Source of the DNA: Effrenium voratum
Lineage: Eukaryota > Sar > Dinophyceae > Suessiales > Symbiodiniaceae
Length of the DNA stretch: 64,000 bases
Reading direction: 5' to 3'
Assembly (NCBI GenBank): GCA_963377175.1
Contig: CAUJNA010000191.1
Span: forward strand, 774,539 to 838,538
Each line of letters begins with the position of its first letter. Position 1 is the first letter of the stretch. The notes under the pieces are model-generated. The model was given only the letters and a program-made list of their open reading frames with translations, did no database searches and had not been told where the DNA came from. Positions 32,112 to 45,500 of the stretch are shown one piece after another. The position numbers and the translations under genes were made by a program.

Positions 32112-33369
32112 CAGTTTGAGACACGACCCTTGGATGCGGGAGAAGGTTGCTTAAGCACCTGCTGGTGGACCCGTGTAATTTGAAGGGGACCCTGGTGTGC
32201 AACTAGCATTTTGCGTGCCCCATGTTTAAAGAAACATGGCCACATGTCAACTGCATTTCACAAGGGGGTCAGAAAAGAGAACGGCAAGGGCTGGGAACCA
32301 ACGAATGTTCTCAATCGACCAATGAAAGGCAAATCGGCAAATCAACAAACAAAAAATGAGCATGAAAGGGCCGCAACGAAACACAGAAAACGATATAACA
32401 AAGCGCCCAGCAAGCGACGAAAGGAACACGAGGTCAAGAGCCAGACTGAGGCCAAGTACCGGGGAGTACAGGTGATGTTTCATCACCGAAGAGGAAATTG
32501 CCCTAATCAGCCGCTGAAAAGTCGTGGCAATGGCCAGCCCAATCAATGTGTTCGAAAAGCGCCTCCGGATGCCACCGGGCATCAGCATGGATCTTTGGGC
32601 ACATACCCCCGCCCACCACCCCAGGAAAGGTTCGGAAAAAGTTCTGATCGAAAGGCTCTTACATCCTTTTGTGAGGTAGGATATTTCGTTCGTATGTACT
32701 AAGAAATTTAAGCAAAGAAACATGAAGCATGAACAAACGCGCAGCTTTAGGCTGTTTGCGCATGAAGATTGTTCATGAAGTCGCGTACGCGTCTACACTT
32801 CGGCAGATTGGACCTGGATACATAGTTCCGTATCTCGGTATCTTGCTCAAAGGGAAGATGTACGCTGCTAAATGACAAGTCACGGTGCTCACCTACCAAG
32901 TGCAGAATTGTCTTCCCGACGGGCCTCAGTTGCTATGAGTGAGCCAAGCCAGGCCCGTCACGAGTTCGGACACTTGAGGAAACCGCTTTTCGAAAGCAGC
33001 TGCTTGCAAAACAAGTGGCTACGCCACAGGTGGCATCCTTCCTGCAGCGCGCGAGGCTCATCTTGAACACAAGTCCAGCTGACAGAGCGAATCACGGGAT
33101 ATATTCGCATATATATCATGTATAGTTCGCTACCCCCAAGTCAGAGAAAATGCATGGTTCACGACTTGGATTTGGCCAAACAAACCCGAACTCTTGCTGT
33201 CTTCCCAAAAAATCAAGTACAGGAGCTCAGTAGAACTCAGGGAGTGAGAGGTGCCTCAAGCCTACCTGGTGCGCCGGCCAGCGATGGAAACCGGGGTGAG
33301 TTTTGGGAGGTGGGTCAGGAAGAATTAACCGAAGGTCAACCAACTTGCGCGAATTGCTCCTGGGGTATG
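32112..33369. other. no supported gene
   Basis: Downstream flank of the TruD-like stop codon. Both strands are open at 32211-32723 (163 and 158 codons) without domain or codon bias; polyadenylation signals are not interpretable. Confidence 0.3.
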
Positions 33370-33504
33370 CTACGCGAAATCCTTCTCTCTGCGTGCTCGC
33401 GGGGCGTGCGCCTTGCAACCCAGATGCTGGTCCAGGCACTTGTCGATTGCCGTCACCAATGCAGCCTTCTCCCGCGACATCTCTGGAGGCAGCGCTCCCC
33501 CGTG
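33370..33504 (-). CDS. TruD-like gene, last exon with stop
   Basis: Acceptor CAGAATAG|CAC, 44 codons and TAG. PPEMSREKAALVTAIDKCLD, then QHLGCKAHAPRARREKDFA: a C-terminal extension beyond the catalytic fold. GC3 about 75%. Confidence 0.65.
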   Translation of the reverse strand, partial: HGGALPPEMSREKAALVTAIDKCLDQHLGCKAHAPRARREKDFA

Positions 33505-36500
33505 CTATTCTGATACGTAATGGTTCCGCACAATGTTGAACAAACAGGATTTGGAATTCTCTACTAAGCCGAGGAAAACCGTCTCAAGTCGTGTAGCTGT
33601 CTAAGTCCCTCAAGAGTTTTAGAACAATGAATTTGGTGGAGGGTCGGCTTCAAGCCAATTGCGCGCGTGAGGGTCATTCGTGATTCTGACAGAGGTAAAG
33701 CTCCGTCACGTTTAGCTCACGGAGAACAAACAATATCAAACGCAACTCCTTCCTGAAACCGCTTCTGACATCCTCTGGTCCGCCCTTGGGAAAAACATGG
33801 CTTGTGCATTGAACCACCTTGCCGAGCAACGGCATGCTCCCAAAAGATGGCCTGTCTTCATTCAATCCAGCCCTGCAACCAGTTACGCATGATGGTGCCA
33901 TCAGGCTACAGTATTTCTCTCATGCCCCACGCTCCGCGCGGTGTTGGGGTGGAAGCTGGCCTGCTGTCTGCCAACAACTGTGCTAAGCAGCGCAGCGAAT
34001 GTGGCGGCATCATCCTGTTCAGAGTGACCTCACACATGCAGTCAGCAAGGGCTCTTACAAAACCATGTTTGCCATGGCATTCAAAGTGCACGTGTGCAGT
34101 GATATCGTTGACCTGAGTTGATGCCAACCCTGTCCCAACCAGTCAGTTTCTGCATCTGAGCTTGGCCCAACTTGGCCATGGATCTGGCTAACTGAAACCA
34201 GCGAACTTCGCTGATGTCCATGTTTCTTTTGCTGGGGCATCCTTTCGGCTTCAGCCCACTTCCATGTCCAATTGCGTCTGATGAATCCTGAGGACCTAAG
34301 AACTTCTTGGGGCAAGCCCCCCCCCCCGTATACATGGAGCATTTGCATGCCAGAACGAGCTCATGAATCAGCAGCGGACATGATACGAGCCCTTTGCTCA
34401 CTCCCAAAACGGAATCAACCTCAGCACTCAGCAAGAAGCCTTGGACTTGCACGTCAAACAACTTTAAATCAGCGATCCAGAACACACAACACAAATCACG
34501 ACGAGGTCTTGACCTCTGAAAACCGTCAACCGTCTCAACCGTCTCCCGATCTCCCCGCGCTCTCCCCGCGCTTTCCCCGATCGCGCACGGTGCTTCAACC
34601 TCAGAAGGTCTCGTCTGCTCGGCCCAAAGCCACTTGGAACTCCGAGGGGTTCGCCTGATCGACGGGAGTCGGCGAGACCGAAGCCGAAACAAATCCAATG
34701 ACCGAGGAAAAAGAACTCGACCGCCCACTCAGAAACAAACCTTGGACAGAACCTTCTTTGAAGGGCTCGTAAAAGGACTTGAACCTTCCATCTGAAGCAA
34801 ATAGAAGAAGTGGCGCTTGTCAGATCCCAACAAGGAATGCACTATGGGTTCCTGGGATCTCTCTCCATTTGGATTCTTGCCGACCACCCACCCCACGCCA
34901 CCCCCCAAAACCAAGGCGATGTTCACAGTTTTAACATGGGCCCTTTGCCCAAAAGATGCCCAAAGCACCGAAAGAAAGGCTAACCTTGTGGGACCTTCAT
35001 CGGAAACTGGTTCAGCACCCTTCCAGTGTCTGTTTCGCAAATGGGGTGGGTGCGTCTCAAAATAGTTGCCCCTCCCCCAAACTGGCCAGTTTCCTCTAGT
35101 TCCCTCTTACCCCGCCAGAAACACAAGGCCCACGATTTTGAGACCCACACCCCGGCCTGTGCCTCCCGCGAAAAACGTGGAAACGCCCCCCTCCCCCCCA
35201 CGCCTTGAGCACTTCACGAATCAGCGCCTCCGCGCTGGAAGTCCTGGCGATGGCTTCGCGGGGGCAACTCCTGCCCCGAGGGTGTCTGGAGGGAAAAAGG
35301 CGCTGTACCCACAAACAACACGGAAGATTGGAGTTGACGGGTTTTTAGGTCAGGGTATTCTAGCGTGTAATCCTTCCTGTCGTTTTTCGGACCCGCTGCA
35401 GAGTAGTGTTCCTGCCCACGGTGCGGAGAGCAAGTTCAGGTGGACTGAGCCAATTCAGAGGGGAGCATTCTGCGGGAGAAACAAAAGGGGCCCACTACAC
35501 AAACTGGATTAAGGGTTCCCTAGTCCTGCTCCCTCATCTGTAGTGGGGCATTGATTTTGAACAATCCTGCACCTCTGCATTTCCAAGTTCCAACACGTGA
35601 ACAACGTATTTGAAGCCTGGCTCAGAGCAGCCACGCTCGCTCCTCCTGCCAAAGATCTGAGACAACAGGAAGCGAATGAGTACACACAACTGCTCTACAA
35701 CAACAGCCCATCACAATCCTGCCAAAGGGGACGATGGGAATGCAGAACCGGGACTTGCGGTTGGGCACAAAACGAATCGGCGTCAAGGACAATCCTTGCC
35801 ATGGTCAAACCTTGCAATGGTTGCCCCAAATCTCAACAAACAGCAGGGCATGCAACAGGTGACTACCTTACTCGATGTTGAGCACCAGGTTTAGAGCGAT
35901 CTAACATGGTGATCCTTTAGTGTGGATCTTTAAGCAAAACAACTTCACTCTTCTTGGGTGCAAACAGGACGGCAAGCCCATGATTGATAAATCATGTTCT
36001 CATCTGTTCCCATGTGCTGCATGTCAGGGTGGTCCCTTTGCCAGGCACCAAGTTCGCAACTGGAGGAAACCTGCGCATTTTGGGGGGCATCAAACATTTG
36101 TGCAAGCAAAAGGTCCAAAAGGGACGGCCCTGGAAGCCACACCCAGAAAATCAGCTCCCCCCCAATTTGTGGATTGTGGTTTGAAGGTTAGGGGGTGGTT
36201 TCCCATTTACCTTCTACAAGAGCCAGGGTCCAAACTCTCCCAAGCCGGTTACCTCGAAAACCTTCCCCCGATGGAGAGAAGGGAATGGAGGAGATTAAGC
36301 CCCACCCACCTCACAACCCCCGGCAGGTGCCTCCCCAGAGTGGCGCGCAGCTTCAGCGCTGGGCCCTCGCGTTCTCGGCGGTTCCTCCGCCAGGGTTGCG
36401 GTTGTGGAGATGGCACTTTCTGCGATATTGAAATGGGAAAGCTCAACGACTAATCCCATTCCCCGTACTAGTAATGGAAAGGGACCCCCTAACTAAAAAC

Positions 36501-39500
36501 AGCACCTTCCCATGAACAGAAAACAACACACAAGAAACACAACTTTATCCAGAGGCCCGAGTTCTGGGCTGTGCTCTTCGGCGCTCGTCTAAATACGGTC
36601 TCCCCTTTCCCGGCCCAAACCAAAACAGCAATCTCCGAGTAAGGAAATTGAACAGCTGACATGGTTTTTGGACTTTTGTATTGGTTTAGTAATGGCTTTG
36701 TGTTGGTGTCCTAGGCTTCGAATTGGCTATTGTAAATTTGGCATTCCCGAACTTGGAATTTTCGGGAAGTCTGAAACAAATTATAAGGGGAGGACCTTTA
36801 TGAGGAAGAAGGGATTGCTTTGTCACTTTCAAGGGATTCACTCTGTATCTTATGAGCCTAAAAACCTGTTTCCCACAACCATGCTGCTGGTTCCCTTTGT
36901 AGGGGACCAGCTGGTTGTTCCAACCAATTTGGCCCGTGTCCTCCGCCCCCCCGTGGTTGGAGGATCAGACGGCTGCAGGCGACTAAGATCGCAGGGCACA
37001 CGGATGCCGTCACCCTCCGCCAGATCCTTGAAAGCGCACGCCCAAGTCAAGTTGTTCAAAACCCATGGGTTGCATTGAGCCCGACACCCCAGCGCAAACA
37101 GTCGGCACAACTTGGAAGCTCCTTTTGGTTGTGGTTGATCCAACCGGATGTTTTTTTTTGTGTTTGTTTAATATATATATATATGTTTTTTAGTGGGAAG
37201 GGCAGGGTTCAAGGTTTACAAGCTTACCGAGCTTAACCTATTACCTTGGTTCCAGCACTGAACAAAAAACAACGATGAACGATTGAAAGCTTGCTCATCA
37301 GCAAGTGTGACTGTTTGGATGTGTCCTGAATTGGGGGCCAGCGCGTTACCCTTCCCTTCAAACCCAAAAGGGGACCCACAAAACATGGGGTCCCATCCCC
37401 GAACATCCCAAGCATACTTCTCTTCCACATTGTCCATATAGCCAATCAATGATGATAGCCCGCGCCCTCTCATTTCAAGGTGTTTGAGCAGGTATCCTGC
37501 CAAGATATCCCCCCAGTCAGAATACATACATGCATATATTGATCCACTGCAAGAACGTGGTGTGACCGGAAAACAGCAAAGCTGTCAGCTCAAGGAGTCC
37601 TCCTTGGTGAATGTCGACCCCGGATTCCCCTAAAAAATGGGACAGTCCAAGAGCAATCCAAGCACATCACACAAGTTGAAAATAACGAATCCTGAAATAG
37701 ACGGTTGTCATGGGTAAGCTCGTCTTGCACCAGGTGAGCTCTGCATACTGTCAGGAAGTGGATGTACGCACTTGGATGCGTGATATTGTGGGTTGTCCTA
37801 AATTCTCGTTACGATCACGTCTCGCAAGGACGGCTTGCAGCTGGATGTCACTTGATGTCTAGCAACCCGAAACCTGTGGGGAATTGCATGTCTGGCCGCG
37901 GTCTGTTGGCGTTTTCCCAATTGTGGGACATACCCCCTTGTATGAGAGGGTGGGTTTTTTGAAAGCCATGAAATATATGCACATGGGGCTTGTGTATGTT
38001 TAGCATGTATGTAGCATGTGTGGTATGCTGTGTAGATGTCTAACTTGCATCCTGTCTGTAGTTGATTTTGCTTACCTGCAAGCTATCCAGCAAAAGGTAT
38101 GTTCGAGCGCAATCGAGCACATGCTTTGCAAACCTTGCACAGTCCCAGCATACCTGGTCTGTCACTGGCATGTCTCAGCAATATTCCTAGCTTGGACATT
38201 CTAGCTCCAACTAATTTGCAGGAATTAAACTTATCATGTGTTTTTTAGTAGTTGCCTAACATAGCCCTAGCGTGTGGCGTCTAACATGTCTACTGCATGT
38301 CTAGCTATTCTATCCGTGCCTACCAGGGTCAGCTCTTCCTTCTATTGTATGCACAGCTCTATGCCAAACTCACAGCATGTATGGCTACTAAGTCTAGCAT
38401 TGAGACTTTGGGTGCATATGTCTAGCCTGATGCCCACGTATTTGCAGCGTGTTTACCATGCATCTAGCACATAGACGTCTCAGCATATGACTGCTGAAGT
38501 TTCTGTTAGATTATTGTCCATGATGTGCATGCCCGGCGTTGGTCTTGCATCTTCCTATCATGTCTTTGGTATGTATCAAGAACTCGCGTAACTTACACGG
38601 GTTGAATCGATTACGAAGTATGTCCAGTTCAGTCACTTCCCAAACAAGTCTACCATGTGCCAAGCATGGTTCTAACATAGTTCTAGTTTCTAAAGTATTT
38701 GCTCCATCACTTCTCTGCTATCCGACTTGTTTTAGCACTGTCTAGCGGCATAATGCCGAACTTGTTTAGCACATATGTGTGTGGTATGCTCCCATCATTC
38801 GGATAATATTCTGCTAGCGTCATACATCTATCATATGTCTAGCGCATGTCTACACTGTTCAGCACATGTCTAGCTATGTTGTTTGAGTGCAAGCAATGAA
38901 GACCAAACCAACCTTTCAGACCCTATGTATCCTTGGCTGACATAAGGTCAGAAACTGTCTTTGCATTTTTGGGAAAAACATGTTGCGTTCTCTATGAATA
39001 GCTGGAACAATGCATGAACAAAAACCCACTCCCCACCCCTTTGCCATGAAGGCCCATAAAAGGCCCCTCTGTTTCAACCGCGGCCCTCCATTTCTCATTC
39101 GCGGCGCCCAGCTGAAGTCCGCCGGCACGGCGACCAGTGGCCGCACCTTGGGCAGCAGCTGCTCCAGCTTCAGGGGGAAGAGCTCTGGCGCAGCATCCTC
39201 CTCTGGGCACAGCTCCCGCAGAACCGCCTAGCGCCCGAGACGGCTGACCCCGAGACGCTTCTGAACCTCGAACTCCAAGGAGGAGTCCCGAAAAGTCGGC
39301 CATACCCTTGAATTTGTGAGAAGGTATGAGAATGTCCACTAAATGCGGCTCCGCTGAAAAGGACGGGCTTCTTTCTCCGCTTTAACCTGCTAAATCTTGC
39401 CTCTGGACCCTCGCCCTCGAAAAGTATTTCCTCGGGTACTTGGACTCGGGACAAGGACCACAAAGCGTGGAACTTGTTAGGCCTATTCCAAGGAAAAATT

Positions 39501-42500
39501 GTGATTGACTTTGGGGGCCAACCTGCAGGGGATATATACACAGTATATACATCCTAATAAGTATATATATATAATATATATGTATAAATACATATATCAG
39601 TTGTACAAGGTAAAAGTTGACAAAAGGAGAGATGCTCCTTTCACATCTCCCACTCAAGGAACCCTCTATGGTCAATTGCTGCTTCCGGTGTTCAACCACT
39701 GAATAGGAGCTGGGTGCAGAAAGTCTGATTGCGGACCCACTTTGGTGCACATCAGTTGCATGGCATGCAGATCCAACATGTTTGGAAGCAAACCATGATT
39801 GCTTGTTGTTTTTGTTGGGGGGTATGGGTCCACATCCTAATGGGGGAGAACTCCGCTGGGTGAAGGCAACAACCCAAACGTCATTTTGAGAAACTCGAAA
39901 CATCTTCAGTTTGTGCGCAAACCAACGCCAGTTGCGTGCTTTCAACCAAACGGCAAGCCCTCCATGCTGAAAGCCCTGCCGATTTTGACAAATCATTGAG
40001 CTTGTGCATTCTTGAGAAGACCCTGTTCACCTTGTTTCTTGATCGGGCAGCCAAATGGACAACCCAACTTTGGGGGGCTCACACCCTCCCACCGACCAAA
40101 ATGGGTTGGTGCACAGACCCCCTGTAATTAAGACAGACTTTCCTCTTGGAAACAGCCCCGCTTTGCCCTCCCACCAATTCAAAGAAACTCCCTTTACAAG
40201 GAAACTCTTCCAGGACCCCCCGAACGTCAGGTTCCACAAGGCTCCCAATATTTCCCCTTAAAACATCACCCCCACCAAGGGATACTCGCCTTTCATGGGT
40301 TACAACCACCAAAAAGTGAAATACAGGGACGCCTCTTCCATGTTAGGTGGAAGCTTCCCCAACGCGCCCCGGCGTCCCCGGTTAAGACGCGCGTCGCCTC
40401 CATGGAGAGGCGACCCCCGCTGAAGGGCACCGCCTGTGAAGGCCTCGGCAGCGGCAGCACCAGGTCTCGCAGCTGCCACCGCTCCTCGCAAAAATGTCTC
40501 ACCGCCTTCCGAACGAGTTTTTTGCGTGGTGGTTCTTTGGATGGAGGTGTTAGGATTTTAGGCCCTTCGGAACTCACAAAGTGAGGTGTGGAAAACGAAG
40601 GTGAAAAGCCTCCACACGTGGGGAAAGCAGTGATTCCTGAATGAAGCTGGGTTCTTCAAAACGAAGCTATGCGGAGGATGCACTACACCATGTCGGGGGG
40701 GGGCCTTATGCTCTCTATCAGGGAATTGCTTTGTGGCAAGCCAGCGAGCAAAGTGTGTTCAGAATTGGCGACTGCGACAGATTGGCGAAATTTGGCAAAA
40801 CAGCTCAGACCTTCCCAAGCTTTCGCGCACTGTTTTGGGGGGTTGTGCGCAAGTTCTGTGATTTCCTGTCCAAAAAAGATTCAATTCTAGCACCTCCCTT
40901 GTTGGTGGGAGGGTACCCTTGCCAAAGGAGGACAGTAGCCAGCGAACATGACTCAAATAGTGATGCCTTCCCTATTTAAGAAACTAGGGGTCCCTTTGAG
41001 ACAATAAACTTGAGTCCCACTAACATCTTAGAACCAAACTGAGCTCAGCGGCATCGAATTATGCGTTGAGCCCAAAGTACACCTGAGCCATGCACTTGCC
41101 CACAGAAAAATGCGGCCAGGCGAACCTTTTTGGGCCGTGAAAACTGCGGGCAACCAACCGTTGGCGCCCTGGTGAGTGCTCCTGCTACTGCTGCTACTGC
41201 TGCTACTGCTGCTACCGCGATTGAGATTACGAAGCTTAGGCAACTCCCCCCTGCATCCAAACACGCAAGCTATATGTCTATATATATATACACATACACA
41301 TATACATACATACATAATAACATAACACACAACATGACATAACATAACATAACATTACATTACATTTTATATATATACGTATATATATATATAATGTGTA
41401 TTATACAGCCACATGCCAGGGGCAAGCTGCGTATATACCTCCAAAGCCCTGACCCTTCGCACGCTTTCGCAACAACTGGTGGCAAACAAAGACCAAAATG
41501 GGCAAAACATAGATCCTGTGGGCACTTCTCTCGCTTGGGTGACCTTGTGCTTAGCCCCAAGCCCGTAGAGGCCTATCAAACTAGCTGGCTACGGACCCCT
41601 CACTCTCTCTCTCTCTGGGCTGGCTTCATGTGGTTGCCCATTGGAATTGTTCGAGCATTGGTGTTGACACCCCGCCAGACATCAAATCACATTGAACCTA
41701 TTGTCTGTAAACACCCCTGCCAGGCTCCCCGTCCTCATGGACTTCCTTTGCTGTAACAGGACGAGGCTCGCCAGCTTTCCTCGGCTTCGCAGCTTATGTG
41801 TCCACTAGGCAAACAGCACCTCTCATCAACCGGATGCTCTTCCGGGATGAGGGCGGCAGAAGGCCAGCTCTTCTGATGCCGAAGTGGGCCAACCTCATGG
41901 CGACCCTAGCAGGGTAAAAGGCTGCCTTCGTGGCAGTCTAAGGAGGAAACAAATTGTCTGCGTGTCGTTTGCCAAGAACCATGTTGAACAAAAACTGGAC
42001 ACAGACATCGCGCTCCTTATCAGAGAGGTCGGCCTTTGCCTCAGGCAAACCTCACTTCCTCTGCAGATTGCTCAGAACAAGTCCATAGTCCAAAATGCCT
42101 AAGGTCCAGGGGAGTGAGAGGGGCGAATGGGGTTGCGGAATGTGAGTCATAATCAACATCTAGCATGAAACTGGTGAACCCAGAACCATGTAAGGAGGGA
42201 AAAAGGCCGCTGCACCCATTTGTGATCGGGTTTCTTCCTTACTAACCTCCATCTACCCGGGCTTTGACTGTGGCAAACGCGCGCTCCCCCAGCTCCAAGC
42301 TGAGGGGCTCGTCGAAGACCAGGTCCCCTGGCTGAGGCTTCAAAGGCAACGACTGCAGCCGTAGCGCCGCCGCGCGGTTCCACGCCAGGCCTAGGGTCAA
42401 GTTGAGAGCGCTCCTATGCTGCCAATGGCCAGTTGCTCAACATCTGGCCGATGAAGCTTCTCCAAACTGTAAACCATGGAAGTAGGCAAGGGGCTTCCAC

Positions 42501-45500
42501 AAAAGCGTCTTCCAAGGCTCTGGCCAAAAGATGCCAGCATGTCAAGCTCCTTTTTGGGGACCTGCGCCTGGGTTTTCATGTGGGGAAATTCCCTCAGCTG
42601 CATGAGAAGGAATATTAAACGCGGGGTGCCACAAAAAAAATCCACGACACCCAGGTCCCTTCCAGCGCATTTCTTTAGACCCCACCAAGCCCAGCGCCTC
42701 CCCCAATGGCCCAAGCCGAGGGGCGGCTCACGGCGCCCAGGTAGCGGCTCCAGTCGGCCCGGCTCAAGGACTTCACCAAGGCTTCGTGGGCCGAGCGTTT
42801 CAGCAGCCTATCTGATGGATCGGATCTCAGGCAAGCCACACGCCAAGCACCAAGCAAACAAAAAAAAAAAAAAACGATGGAGATTTCGTGATGTGTGAGC
42901 TGGCTGATTTTACGCCTTCCTTAGGTAAGTAGCCTTCGTCATGAGCTGGTTTTACGCCTTCGTAGTGTGTTCAGGTCAGTTCAGGTCAATACTCAGCACT
43001 TTGGCCTTGTTTGTAGGAGCTTCCGCCAAAAGGAGCGTCGATGCCCAAACATGCATGCGTAGTTTGGGGCTCAATTAGGACAAATGCAGGGGGTGCTTAA
43101 CTCGCTTCCTCCCTTATCATTTTAGGAGAGGGTCAGTATTTAGAAAAGTACCAACGGCCACGGGTCGACCCAGGAGAGGGCCCTGCGTGGAGAGTTGAAG
43201 AGGGACTGGCCGGTTGAGTTGACTTATCAAAACGAATGGAATTTGTGGGCCTGTGATGATGAGGAAACCCACTTCCCCACCAACTAACCTGAACCCTGAC
43301 TGAAGAGTCCTGGCTTGGACCATGTTCCTCTAAACGGACATTCTGGCAGGTTCCGCAGTGGAAGGGTCCGCCTTGACAGGAAAAAGGCAAAAGGGCCTTG
43401 TGGTCCAAAATCGGGGGCCTTTCCTTCAAGGATGTTGGATGGTCATTGGTCAAGCAGTGGTGACCATGGCGAGTTATCCCAGCCTGCCCCAAGCTTCCTG
43501 GGCCTGCGAATCATAGCCTATAGCTGGCCCTTTTAAGTGAGTGAGTGGTCCAAAGCGATGTAGTATGTCAAGGGTGGCAACCCAATAGACAAGAGGGACA
43601 GTGGTTCTCATACCCCAGACGTCCACAACGAATGCAAATGAAATGGGAACACACAACAAAAACACATGACTGAACATCGTGGAAGGAAGGTCAAGGGGTC
43701 AGCCAAATGGGTAGGTCTCAAAATAGGGAGCCCGCCATTTTCGTGTTGGAAAAAAAACCTGAACAAGGGTATCGTGCATCGTGTGAAAGCACTGGAGCGC
43801 CCGATAGGTGGAACCAGCTCAAGTCTCGTCCTCCGGAAGGGGCTTTGCTCCATAAGCCCCTTGGGCCGTTTTCCACTTTGTGTGCAACATGGTTGATCCT
43901 ATCAAGTGGGATCCCCTTTCCACTGATCCCTCACCCGAGTCATACTGTGGATGGAGACAATCCTGCACCACCTAAGAAACCCTGGAATGATGCTTCCCCC
44001 GTAAATACCAAGAAAACAATGGTTTGCCCTTTCCAAGTGGTGCAAAATGGATTGTGTCCATCCACACTATTCATGACCCCCCCGACGTCTGACGTCCCTG
44101 GGCGTCGAGTGGCAGGTTCATGGCCAGGGACCTGAGACCTTTGCAGCCGCTGGGCAGCAGCTCGAGGCCCCGCTCGTAGTCGTCCTGCGCAAAGGCCTGG
44201 CCAGGCACCGAGGCACCGAGGCACCGAGGCACCGAGGCACCGAGGCACCGAGGCACCGAGGCACCGAGGCGAAGGTGTGGGGGGTGGGGGAGATGGTCAC
44301 TGCAAAAAAACGTGGCCCAGACGAATCTGAACTTTGTCTTCTGCCTCTAAAGTGGCCTTACCAAACAGTACAGAAAGTCCAGAAGCTGCAGAAGTGAAAC
44401 TGATATAGGGGTAAAATATGGTGAAATCGCCATTCGGCTAAACTGTACGATTCAACCCCAGCGACGAACATAGAGTGCACAATCTTGTGGAAAAGCGGTC
44501 TGGTCCACCGCCATGTTGGTGGCAGGAAGGCTAAGCAACACTCTGTGTCTCTGTGGAATTCCCCCTGCGGCCACACCTACTAAGGGGTTCACAAGTAATT
44601 ACCCCACCTTTCAATCACTAATTAATCGGCATTCCAAGATGAACCAACCCAACCCACTGCACCAACTGAAAACAAACAACCTGACCCATTTAGCTAGTCA
44701 AGTCGATCTATGATTTATGACTTTAGCCAAACAACCCAACCCAGCCGAACGAATCCAGGCCCAACCCGTTTCGGTCGCGCCTGTGAGGCGGGCGCGAGCT
44801 GGGAGCTGCGGCGATTGGCGGTGAGCAGCAAACGGCAGGCGTCGGACCAGCGGCCAGCCCACAGGCACGCCCCCACCTGCGTACTGAACAATGGCAAACT
44901 GGGTGGAGGCGGTTGCAAAGTTGTCTTTCAAGTATCAAGTCCAGAAACGGAAGTGAGGCTTCCAACCCCACCCTTTTGGCATCCATGATTGTTGTAAAAA
45001 GGTCGGTGGCTCCTCATGTTCCAGTCTTTCCTGAGGACCCTCTGAAAGAAAGGAATCCCCACCCGAAGACCCCAAAGGGTCCGCTGAAACTGCCTTCCGG
45101 CAGAGGTGCCCCTGTTCCTGGATAGGAAGGGAAGCAATCAAAGGGAGGCTATTTCACCCTTGCTGAGCCGCCCCTGAAGGAAAGGGTGCCTTCTGAAACA
45201 AGGGCCGCAAGTCAAACGCCATTGTGCCCTGGTTGCTTAACAGGGAAACCGCAGTCATCACTTTCCACCAGATCACTTTCCACAAGTGAGTGATCTGAGC
45301 CAATTTGAGCCCGTCCTCCGTGTCCAAATGGATCTGCCCAAACCCCTGGCCTCGAAGTGTCGGACCTCTGCCAGCCCGAAGAGCGCGAGCCTTGCGACGA
45401 GTGCATCAAGACTTGGAATGGCGGGTCGCATGGGCGCCAAGTTCAAGGGAAGCCAACCCCCCAAAAAATATATTTGGAGGATCCCCCATTTCCCAAGGCG

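Noticed and set aside
32247..32723. 158-codon minus-strand frame with hydrophobic stretches as a membrane protein
   Set aside because: The plus strand encodes an equally long Lys/Arg-rich frame, so the hydrophobicity is a mirror effect; no splice or domain support.
34081..34728. 215-codon minus-strand open frame, the longest in the window
   Set aside because: No domain, no third-position bias, and the plus strand is equally open; it lies in an intron of the TruD-like gene on the same strand without usable splice sites.
39108..39300. In-frame TAG between two coding-like stretches (EFEVQKRLGVSRLGR, stop, AVLREL)
   Set aside because: The TAG supplies the AG of the splice acceptor used by the TruD-like exon; the upstream stretch is then intron, so no readthrough is needed.
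41028..41345. Poly-Ser or Ala-Thr repeat protein at the CTGCTA repeat
   Set aside because: A simple-sequence translation in both strands with no flanking exon evidence.
44118..44300. Pro/Arg/Cys/Leu-rich repeat protein (PRCLGASV units)
   Set aside because: Produced by translating the octamer array; an 8-base unit cannot keep frame and the array sits in an intron.
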